33,546 bases of DNA, taken from Treponemataceae bacterium (GTDB lineage Bacteria > Spirochaetota > Spirochaetia > Treponematales > Treponemataceae). Below, in pieces: positions 24,664 to 31,239 of this stretch. Made by a program: the position numbers and the translations under genes. Every line of letters starts with the position of its first letter. The stretch's first letter is position 1. Location of the stretch: assembly GCA_024680915.1 (NCBI GenBank), contig JAILBN010000083.1, positions 1 through 33,546 on the forward strand, written 5' to 3'. The notes below the pieces were generated by a model. That model saw only the letters and a program-made list of their open reading frames with translations, was not told the origin of the DNA and did not search any database.

Positions 24664-25206
24664 ATGACAAGAATCCACGAAGCCATCAACTTTGCAGCGA
24701 TCAAGCACCAGAACCAGAAGAGGAAAGGAACCCAGATCCCCTACATAGTCCATCCCATGGAAGTGATGCAGATACTGACGGCGAACGGTTGTTCCGAAGA
24801 TGTCATACTTGCGGGAATACTCCACGACACCCTGGAGGATACCGACACAAAAGCCGTTGAAATCGAGGAGAAATTCGGAAAGGCCGTGCTTGAAATAGTG
24901 CTTACCGAAAGCGAGGACAAATCCAAGACCTGGCGGGAACGAAAGCAGCATACCACCGACTGCCTGCAAAAGGACAGCCTGGAGACCCGCCTCGTCTGCT
25001 GTGCCGACAAGCTTTCAAACATCCGAAGCATCTATGCTGACTTAGAGACCAAGTGGGATAAGCTTTGGGAACGCTTCAATGCTCCCAAGGAAGACATCAA
25101 ATGGTATTACAAATCGATTGCCCAAGCACTAAAAGGGCTTTCTGGCTACAAGATGTACGATGAGCTTTGTCAGACTGTAAAAGCAGTTTTCTACCCGGAG
25201 GATTAG
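24664..25206 (+). CDS. Small alarmone hydrolase (Mesh1/SpoT-type HD domain)
   Basis: A 180-residue stand-alone HD hydrolase of the RelA/SpoT homologue group, predicted to remove the 3'-pyrophosphate of (p)ppGpp. The manganese ligands are visible: His30 in YIVHPMEV, His54-Asp55 in GILHDTLEDT, and Asp115 in CCADKLSNI; the ED pair (58-59) needed for hydrolysis is present. No synthetase, TGS or ACT domain follows, so it is a hydrolase-only small protein. It begins 26 nt after the regulator's stop with AAGGAG upstream and ends 1 nt before the next gene, so it lies in an operon. Confidence 0.88.
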   Translation: MTRIHEAINFAAIKHQNQKRKGTQIPYIVHPMEVMQILTANGCSEDVILAGILHDTLEDTDTKAVEIEEKFGKAVLEIVLTESEDKSKTWRERKQHTTDCLQKDSLETRLVCCADKLSNIRSIYADLETKWDKLWERFNAPKEDIKWYYKSIAQALKGLSGYKMYDELCQTVKAVFYPED

Positions 25207-25207
25207 C

Positions 25208-26080
25208 ATGGCTGAGAAAATAAAATACTACTTGCACGATGAAGGCGAGCTTTGGAAAAAAGAGGATGGCAAGGATTTCTATTTTTCCAGCACAAAGCTG
25301 GAGTGGATAGAAAGCAGAATCTATTTTATCCTTCCTTCCTGGGATTATGAAAATGCCCTTGATCCCCACAAGGCAGAGGAAATACTTTCTGCATACAAGG
25401 CAGATGGAAAATGGGAAGAAGAGGAAACTCCCCTCAGATATTTCGCAAATGATAATGATTCTGTATACGCCGAAGACATTTATGGAAAGGAGTTCTATGT
25501 CCTTGCGGATATGACCCTCAAACCCGCAAGAAAAGGCACCGTGGACTGTATGTGGGGAGGACTTACAAGGGAAGAAGCGGAAGACTTCTGCAAAAAAGAA
25601 TACAAAAAAGACGACTGGATCATGGTAAATTGCGGAAGAACCTTAGTCCGCTATATAGGGGACGACTACATAGGGACTATCAGACTTGAAGAAGATAGGC
25701 AAGAAGGCACTGAAAAGGAAAAGCTTTATCGCGCAGAAATACAGCTTGATGATGGGATGGATTATCCCTATGTAGTGTCATATCTTGAAGCCACCAGCCT
25801 TGAAGAGCTTAAGAAAAAAACAGAAAGAAAGATGAAAGAAAGAAAGAAAGAAAGAAAGAAATGCCTTCAGGAATCGCCAAAGCTAGAAGCAGCCAAAGCC
25901 AGAAGCCGCAAAAGCCAGAAGACGCTCCACGCCAGGAGCCGCCAAAGCCAGAAGCCGCTCCACGCCAGGAGCCGCCAAAGCCAGGAGCAGCCCTACGACA
26001 GGAGCCGCCAAAGCCAGAAGCCGCTCCACGCCAGAAGCAGCCAAAGCCAGGAGCAGCCCTACGACAGGAGCCGCCACTGA
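25208..26080 (+). CDS. Unknown protein with repeat-switched basic C-terminal tail
   Basis: A 290-residue protein of no family I recognise. Residues 1-205 form an ordinary soluble domain rich in Trp, Tyr and Asp/Glu (YYLHDEGELWKKEDGKDFYF, then YFILPSWDY, CMWGGLTREEAEDFCKKEY). A Lys/Glu/Arg stretch (KMKERKKERKK) is encoded by a GAAA tract, after which the tail is a Ser/Arg/Gln/His repeat (ARSRQSQKPL type) of 11-residue period. The same DNA read in another frame gives a Pro-rich tail (APRQEPPKPEA type) to a stop at 26091, which looks more natural. Gain of one GAAA unit would connect it. GGAGG precedes the ATG; only 1 nt separates it from the alarmone hydrolase. Confidence 0.8.
   Translation: MAEKIKYYLHDEGELWKKEDGKDFYFSSTKLEWIESRIYFILPSWDYENALDPHKAEEILSAYKADGKWEEEETPLRYFANDNDSVYAEDIYGKEFYVLADMTLKPARKGTVDCMWGGLTREEAEDFCKKEYKKDDWIMVNCGRTLVRYIGDDYIGTIRLEEDRQEGTEKEKLYRAEIQLDDGMDYPYVVSYLEATSLEELKKKTERKMKERKKERKKCLQESPKLEAAKARSRKSQKTLHARSRQSQKPLHARSRQSQEQPYDRSRQSQKPLHARSSQSQEQPYDRSRH
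25834..25861 (+). repeat. (GAAA)7 tetranucleotide tract inside a coding sequence
   Basis: Seven uninterrupted GAAA units, with further GAAA just before. Because four is not a multiple of three, gain or loss of a unit changes the reading frame of the tail. One more unit gives the Pro-rich tail ending at 26091; one fewer gives an early stop at about 25886. Confidence 0.95.
25910..26075 (+). repeat. 33-nt tandem repeat coding the tail
   Basis: Four to five copies built on GCTCCACGCCAGGAGCCGCC followed by AAAGCCAGAAGCC, period 33 nt (11 codons). Two variants, one with CTCCACGCCAG and one with CCCTACGACAG, alternate. The period is a multiple of three, so copy number changes length but not frame. 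Confidence 0.85.
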
Positions 26081-26145
26081 CCGGCGCTTGATGAATGCTG
26101 CACGGTTCATAAAAAACAAAGCTAGACATAAGTGAGGAGAAGAAA

Positions 26146-26307
26146 ATGACAATAGCAGAAAGGGAAGAAATAATACGCCAGGATTCCATACAGATGAATC
26201 TTGCCTCTGATCTGGACTTTCCATGGCTTGAGGATGAGGTTAAAGATATTCCTCCCATAGAAGAGTGCGAGGATTACGTACCACCGGGGACACAGAAGGA
26301 GGATTAA
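26146..26307 (+). CDS. Small acidic protein, 53 residues
   Basis: A short gene with GAGGAG (26134-26139) six bases before the ATG. The protein begins MTIAEREEIIRQDSIQMN, continues LASDLDFPWLEDEVKDIPPI and ends PPGTQKED. It is strongly acidic, has no signal peptide or membrane segment, and could fold as a helix plus extended tail. I recognise no family. It lies 65 nt after the repeat-tailed protein and 4 nt before array 2, so it is the last gene of the regulator/alarmone-hydrolase group. A small acidic protein next to a basic-tailed one could be a partner or inhibitor; that is a guess. Confidence 0.75.
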   Translation: MTIAEREEIIRQDSIQMNLASDLDFPWLEDEVKDIPPIEECEDYVPPGTQKED

Positions 26308-26311
26308 ACTT

Positions 26312-26938
26312 TCCCGACTAAACTGGCCTTTTTGTGGTTTTGGTCGGGAAAATATTGCCATGCGATGTTATATTCCCGTCTAAACTGACATTTTTGGCGA
26401 TTTAGTCGGGAAAAACTCGTCGGCAACAGTCTTTCGGGACCTATTTTTCCCGACTAAATTGGTGTTTTTGTGGTTTTGGTCGGGAAAATATTGCCACATG
26501 ACTTTGCATTCCCGACTAATCTCACAATTTCCAGTTTTTAGTCGGGAATCGTTGTCGCATTACATGAGAATTTCCCGACCAAGTTGGCGTTTTTGGGGAT
26601 TTAGTCGGAAAAACCACGTCGGCAACAGTCTTTCGGGACCTATTTTTCCCGACTAAGTTGGCGTTTTTGGAAATTAGTCGGGAAAAACTCGTCGGCAACA
26701 GTCTTTCGGAACCTATTTTTCCCGACTAATCTGGCGTTTTTGTGGTTTTGGTCGGAAAAATATTACCATGCGATGTTATATTCCCGTCTAAACTGACATT
26801 TTTGGCGATTTAGTCGGAAAAAAAATCGTCAGCAACAGTCTTTCGGGACCTATTTTTCCCGACTAAGTTGGCGTTTTCACAGCTTTAGTCGGGAAAAAAT
26901 CGTCGGAAACTGTTTTTGCGGCCTGATTTTCCCGTCTA
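26312..26938. repeat. Phased inverted-repeat array 2 (TCCCGACTA / TAGTCGGGA)
   Basis: Ten TCCCGACTA-type motifs start at 26312, 26374, 26448, 26510, 26573, 26647, 26720, 26782, 26857 and 26930. Nine TAGTCGGGA-type motifs (some TGGTCGGGA or TAGTCGGAA) start at 26341, 26403, 26477, 26539, 26602, 26675, 26749, 26811 and 26886. The inward gap is 20 nt in eight of nine cases and 19 once; the other gap is 24-25 or 35-37 nt. Most flanks extend the arms to TTTTCCCGACTAA and TTAGTCGGGAAAA. It is the same element as array 1 in opposite orientation. From 26939 to 27119 I see nothing but AT-rich DNA. Confidence 0.95.
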
Positions 26939-27119
26939 TTCATTCGAGAACATCTGCCGGGAAGACGGAAAGACAAAGCTTAACGACAGAGACTACAAGC
27001 ACTTTTTTATCGCGCCCACCTGTGCTAGAATCATATAAAGACCCCTGCCCTGGCTGTCCTCTCAACTTCATCAAAAAAATCAACATAGAATAAGATTCTC
27101 CCTACTATCCTATATAATT

Positions 27120-27159
27120 ACGGTAAATCTAAAAAATACTATGCTATAATATTTACCGT
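27120..27159 (+). promoter_or_regulatory. Extended -10 flanked by a perfect 9-bp inverted repeat
   Basis: ACGGTAAAT (27120-27128) and ATTTACCGT (27151-27159) are perfect reverse complements 22 nt apart. Between them lies TGCTATAAT (27142-27150 region, TATAAT 27145-27150). The right arm runs into the GTG start codon at 27158. A dimeric repressor bound here would cover the promoter and the translation start. Confidence 0.6.
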
Positions 27160-28480
27160 GAAAAAGAGTCTATCCATAAGCGCCTTAGTAGTTATTTTTA
27201 TCGCTGAGCTTGCAGGTATTCTGGGAATCCTCTATCTCATGTACTGTATGAGGGTCCAGGCCGAGCTCTTCAATTCAATGACAGAGGAGGTCATTGAGGT
27301 TGAGAATGATGTGGAAGAATTAAGAGCCCTCCTCTACAAATATGAATATGATATGCTATCAGAATTGATAACATCAGATTCAGAGAATGAAGAGACATTA
27401 AAGGAACTGGCAAGGACAGAGCTTCAAATCAGGAATCAGTTAATGATTCATGGTCAAATAATGCAGAGGATGGAGAAAGGCAGCCAAAGGGAAATCCTCT
27501 TCAGGAATGTGAATGATGACATATTGAAATACCTGAATTTCAACGTTGTGATCCTTTCCATGAAGGGAGTCGAAGAGCCTGAGGCTATGGGGCTCTTCGC
27601 ACAAAATAATATCTTCCCACTTATGAAAAGCGTAAACCAAAGCATCGATACTCTCTCAAGCATAAACAAATCCTATATAGAGCAATCCAAGCTGGAGGTA
27701 TCTTCTTATCAGGAATCCTCGCATTTTTTTGCCATAGCAGGCTTCATCGTAATTATCATCGCCATTATCATAAGCATTATATACAGTTACAGAATCCTGA
27801 ACAACCTGGAGGAAAAGAATTCCTTCTTTAAGGAAAAATCAGAAAGCAATGAGAAGCGAATTACAGAGATCCAGAACAACACGATTATGGGAATTGCAGA
27901 TCTTGTGGAAAGCCGAAGCGGTGAGACCGGTCAGCACGTTAAGAGGACAAGTCATCTTGTAAATCTGATTTTGCTTCAGGCAAAAAAACAGGGAAAGTGG
28001 GCTGAAATTCTTTCAGATCAATATATTGATTATGTAACCAGGGCTGCTCCTATGCACGATTTAGGGAAAATCATTATTTCTGATACAATTCTGAACAAGC
28101 CAGGAAAGCTTACTCCCGAAGAATTCGAAATAATGAAAACCCACGCCGAGGCTGGTGGAAAGATAATCCATGACATTATCGGAGGAGTGGCGGAAAAGGA
28201 ATATGTCGATATTGCGGCTGATATCGCGAACTATCACCATGAAAAGTGGAACGGCAAAGGCTATCCCACAGGCAGGAAGGGAAAGGAGATTCCTCTTTGT
28301 GCAAGAGTCATGGCAGTGGCAGATGTCTTTGATGCCCTTATAGCAGAACGCTGCTACAAAAAGCCTATGTCCTATGAGGATGCTTTTGCCTTGATAGAAA
28401 GAGAGGCCGGGGAGCATTTTGACCCGGAGGTCGTCGGGTTATTTTTGGAGTTGAAAGATGAAATCTATGCGGAGCGTTAA
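27158..28480 (+). CDS. Two-helix membrane sensor HD-GYP phosphodiesterase
   Basis: A 440-residue protein starting with GTG. One helix (about 8-30), a periplasmic helical sensor of about 155 residues (31-186, like four-helix-bundle chemoreceptor domains), a second helix (188-212), a coiled-coil linker (215-240) and a complete HD-GYP domain (243-438). Catalytic residues are HDLGK (300-304) and HHEKWNGKGYP (360-370). It should degrade cyclic di-GMP in response to an external ligand. No Shine-Dalgarno; the -10 ends 7 nt before the GTG. Its 3' end overlaps the sugar-binding protein gene by 23 nt, so they share an mRNA. Confidence 0.92.
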   Translation: MKKSLSISALVVIFIAELAGILGILYLMYCMRVQAELFNSMTEEVIEVENDVEELRALLYKYEYDMLSELITSDSENEETLKELARTELQIRNQLMIHGQIMQRMEKGSQREILFRNVNDDILKYLNFNVVILSMKGVEEPEAMGLFAQNNIFPLMKSVNQSIDTLSSINKSYIEQSKLEVSSYQESSHFFAIAGFIVIIIAIIISIIYSYRILNNLEEKNSFFKEKSESNEKRITEIQNNTIMGIADLVESRSGETGQHVKRTSHLVNLILLQAKKQGKWAEILSDQYIDYVTRAAPMHDLGKIIISDTILNKPGKLTPEEFEIMKTHAEAGGKIIHDIIGGVAEKEYVDIAADIANYHHEKWNGKGYPTGRKGKEIPLCARVMAVADVFDALIAERCYKKPMSYEDAFALIEREAGEHFDPEVVGLFLELKDEIYAER

Positions 28481-29708
28481 AATCATCCTGCCCCTATTGA
28501 TGGCTTTTTCTCTTTGCCTTACTTCCTGTAAAAGTAAAAAATCAGAAGAAGAGCCATGCTCCATCAGATTCTCATGGTGGGGAAAAGAAGCCAGAAATGA
28601 ATATACTCTGAAGGGACTTGAAAGATTCAAGGAAGAGAATCCCGCCCTTGAGGTCATTCCTGAATATGAATCCTGGACAGATTATGAAGCCGCTTTCGGG
28701 GAAAGGTTAGAATCCGGTCAATGTGCGGATGTAATGCAGGTTAATTTTGACTGGCTCTACAAGTATTCTCCGGACGGAAATGCCTTTTACGACCTCAACA
28801 AGCTTTCTGAATACATAGAGCTTTATAATTTCACTCTTGATGACCTGGCCTACGGAAGCATAGAAGGAAAGCTTAATGCTGTTCCGATCGCCTTCAATAC
28901 AGCCATTCCAGTTTTTGACATGGAGCTTCTGAAGGAAAATAAGCTGACCATTCCTTCTACCTGGGATCAGCTTTTCGAAGTGGCAGAGGCTCTTAAGAAA
29001 AAGGATATGTATGTTTTTACAATCAGCAGGCGACATTTGTTCTTCCTTTCTATGGCCTGGTTTGAGCAGAATTACTCAAAAAAAATGTTTACCGATGATG
29101 GCAAGCTCAATATTTCAGAAGAGGAAGTATCTATAATCTATGATTTTGTAAAACGCCTTGTGGATGAAAACGTAATTTATGCCTTGGAAGAAGGCTTCCA
29201 GCTTTCTGCGGTGGGAGAGAAAAAGGTCGCCGGAGCCGTCATGTGGTGCAATGAAACTTCAAATTTCCTAGAAGAAGTGAATTCCCTCGGGGGGAATCCT
29301 GTGCTTGGGAATTTCATTACCACACCAGGAGCAAGTGAATCAGGCTGGTACTTAAAGCCCGCCAGCTTGTACGCCATCAAGAAGGACTGCAAAAATCCAG
29401 AAGCAGCAGCAAAACTTGTGAACTATCTTTTGAACGACCAGAGCTTTGCCCTGCTCCAGGGAAATGAAAAAGGAGTCCCCATCAGCAATAAAAGCCTTAC
29501 CGCCCTTATGGAGGCAGGTAAATTAGAATCCATGCAATATAAGGCCCTGATGAAAATCCGCTTTAACAGCGATTCCATAAACAAGATGCTCCCCTTCATG
29601 GAGGACAGCGAGTTGATTACTCCCTTTTCTGATAACGCTTTCGACTATGTAAAGGGCAGAAAATCAAAGGAAGCAGCTGCTAGGGATTTTTATCTGGCTA
29701 TAAAATGA
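28458..29708 (+). CDS. Sugar-binding lipoprotein (ABC-type extracellular solute-binding family 1)
   Basis: A 416-residue solute-binding protein with a lipoprotein signal ending LCLTSC (Cys 24). Family 1 marks include IRFSWWGKEARNEYTLKGLERFKEENPALEV in the first domain (38-68), ADVMQVNFDWLYKYSP, VPIAFNTAIPVFDMELL and LTIPSTWDQLFEVAEAL, then a late AAKLVNYLLNDQSFALLQGNEKGVPIS segment typical of ABC sugar binders. Several Trp near the N-terminus suit carbohydrate stacking. GGAG lies 7 nt before the ATG at 28458; a second ATG at 28467 is possible. No permease or ATPase gene is adjacent. It overlaps the HD-GYP sensor gene upstream and precedes a GH43 gene by 25 nt. Confidence 0.9.
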   Translation: MKSMRSVKIILPLLMAFSLCLTSCKSKKSEEEPCSIRFSWWGKEARNEYTLKGLERFKEENPALEVIPEYESWTDYEAAFGERLESGQCADVMQVNFDWLYKYSPDGNAFYDLNKLSEYIELYNFTLDDLAYGSIEGKLNAVPIAFNTAIPVFDMELLKENKLTIPSTWDQLFEVAEALKKKDMYVFTISRRHLFFLSMAWFEQNYSKKMFTDDGKLNISEEEVSIIYDFVKRLVDENVIYALEEGFQLSAVGEKKVAGAVMWCNETSNFLEEVNSLGGNPVLGNFITTPGASESGWYLKPASLYAIKKDCKNPEAAAKLVNYLLNDQSFALLQGNEKGVPISNKSLTALMEAGKLESMQYKALMKIRFNSDSINKMLPFMEDSELITPFSDNAFDYVKGRKSKEAAARDFYLAIK

Positions 29709-29733
29709 AAGAGTTTTTATCAGGAGGATTTTG

Positions 29734-31185
29734 ATGAAAGAATATATAAAAGGTGCAAATCCCTATATGCCATTATGGGAGCATGTTCCAGATGGAGAAC
29801 CGAGGGTTTTTGAGTATAATGGAGAAAAACGGGTCTATGTTTATGGCTCTCATGATACAGAAAAGACAGAATACTGTGGCCGCGATCAGGTTGTCTGGTC
29901 GGCTCCTGTAAACGACCTCACTGACTGGAAGTGTCACGGAGTCTGTTACGAAGCGAGCGACAAGTCTATTCTTTTTGCTCCAGATGTTGTTCAAAAGGGC
30001 GATAGCTTTTATATGTATGCGGCCGAAGACCATGGCTCCCGGGTTATGGTAGCCAGCAGCAAGAACCCTGCGGGCCCCTTCATAAATCCGGTTAAAACTG
30101 ATCTGGGCTTTGATCCTGGAGTCCTTGTGGACGATGACGGACGGGTCTACGCCTTCTGGGGCTTTTGCAAGCAGTACTGTGCAGAGCTGAACGATGATAT
30201 GGCCACCATAAAGGAAGGAACCTTCCACGAAAACATTATAAAGCACTGCAATGCTGACTGGGCCCCGGACGACGGAATGTATGATGAGGCAGATGCCTTT
30301 TTCGAGGCTTCATCCCCCCGTAAGGTAAAGGGCAAGTATGTTTGCATTTATTCTAAAAGATATTATGAGGCCTATCCCCAGTATGGAGTACCAGCCGGCG
30401 GATGCAATGGCTTTCTCTCTTACAAGTACAGCGACTCTCCTTTGGGTCAATACAAGATGGGAGGAGATATAAGCTTTAACGGCGGAGAGCTTTTACAAAA
30501 CCCAGATGGCTCCAAAACAATGACCTACCGTTGGGGAAACAACCACGGTTCGATTATGCAGATAGAAGGCCAGTGGTATATCTTCTATCACCGCCAGACC
30601 GGCACCGACGAATTCTCCCGCCAGGCCATGCTGGAACCAGTGGATGTCGCACAAGACAAAAACGGCAGAATCTTTATCGGCAAAATAACCTATAAGGATG
30701 GAGAGCCTGTTTCCTCTGAACCTGTTGAGATGACATCCCAGGGGGCCCACATAAACGGCCTTGATGCCCGTAAGATTATTTCTGCAGGATACGCCTGTCA
30801 CATCTTCGGAGGAGAAAAAGGAGGCCCCAACGGAGGACCAGGAGGAGCCTACATCAAGGCAGTTTACGAAGAAAGCGATGAGACATCAGCCCCCATCGTT
30901 GATATAAGCAACGGCCTTACAGTGGGTTTCCGCTACCTGCAGTTCGGAAGCCTTACCCCTGAATCCGTAAGTGGCAAGATTACCGCAAAAGAAGACCTTA
31001 GAATAAACCTTAGGGTAGATGACTATAAAGGCAAGATTATTGCGTCCTGCACCATGAAAAAAGGAGAAAGCTCCTTCACAGCCCCAGTGACAAGCGGCCT
31101 TATAGGAAAAAGAGCCATTTACTTTGAATTCCTTTCAGAAGCAAAAGGCCTTATCGCCGATTTTGATTGCTTTTATTTTGAGTGA
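29734..31185 (+). CDS. GH43 glycosidase (xylosidase/arabinofuranosidase type), intracellular
   Basis: A 483-residue five-bladed beta-propeller hydrolase of family 43. Likely catalytic residues: general base Asp20 in EHVPDGEPRVFEY, the pKa-tuning Asp127 in GFDPGVLVDDDG, and general acid Glu191 in FFEASSPRKVKGKY. GNNHGSIMQIEGQWYIFYHRQ is also typical. The last 130 residues form a beta-sandwich-like accessory domain. No signal peptide, so it should act on imported oligosaccharides from xylan or arabinan. The ATG at 29734 follows AGGAGG by 6 nt; an in-frame TTG at 29731 is too close. It is the third gene of the HD-GYP / sugar-binding protein operon. Confidence 0.9.
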   Translation: MKEYIKGANPYMPLWEHVPDGEPRVFEYNGEKRVYVYGSHDTEKTEYCGRDQVVWSAPVNDLTDWKCHGVCYEASDKSILFAPDVVQKGDSFYMYAAEDHGSRVMVASSKNPAGPFINPVKTDLGFDPGVLVDDDGRVYAFWGFCKQYCAELNDDMATIKEGTFHENIIKHCNADWAPDDGMYDEADAFFEASSPRKVKGKYVCIYSKRYYEAYPQYGVPAGGCNGFLSYKYSDSPLGQYKMGGDISFNGGELLQNPDGSKTMTYRWGNNHGSIMQIEGQWYIFYHRQTGTDEFSRQAMLEPVDVAQDKNGRIFIGKITYKDGEPVSSEPVEMTSQGAHINGLDARKIISAGYACHIFGGEKGGPNGGPGGAYIKAVYEESDETSAPIVDISNGLTVGFRYLQFGSLTPESVSGKITAKEDLRINLRVDDYKGKIIASCTMKKGESSFTAPVTSGLIGKRAIYFEFLSEAKGLIADFDCFYFE

Positions 31186-31201
31186 TTTTGGAGGAACCCG
31201 G

Positions 31202-31239
31202 AAAAAGCCATTAACAGCCAAACAAGGCAGAGGCTTTTT
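31202..31239. terminator. Terminator between GH43 and aldo-keto reductase genes
   Basis: AAAAAGCC (31202-31209) pairs with GGCTTTTT (31232-31239) around a 22-nt loop; T or A runs on both sides allow use in either direction. It overlaps the last codons of the aldo-keto reductase gene. Confidence 0.55.

Noticed and set aside
25809-26258. 149-residue minus-strand frame opposite the repeat-tailed gene
   Set aside because: A shadow of the tandem repeat (poly Ala/Gly/Phe), antisense to a gene with a good ribosome site.
26459-26656. 65-residue plus-strand reading frame within array 2
   Set aside because: It is a translation of the repeat itself, with no ribosome site.
26312-26938. Integron attC/cassette array
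   Set aside because: No GTTRRRY core sites, no cassette reading frames and no tyrosine integrase; the arms differ from attC structure.
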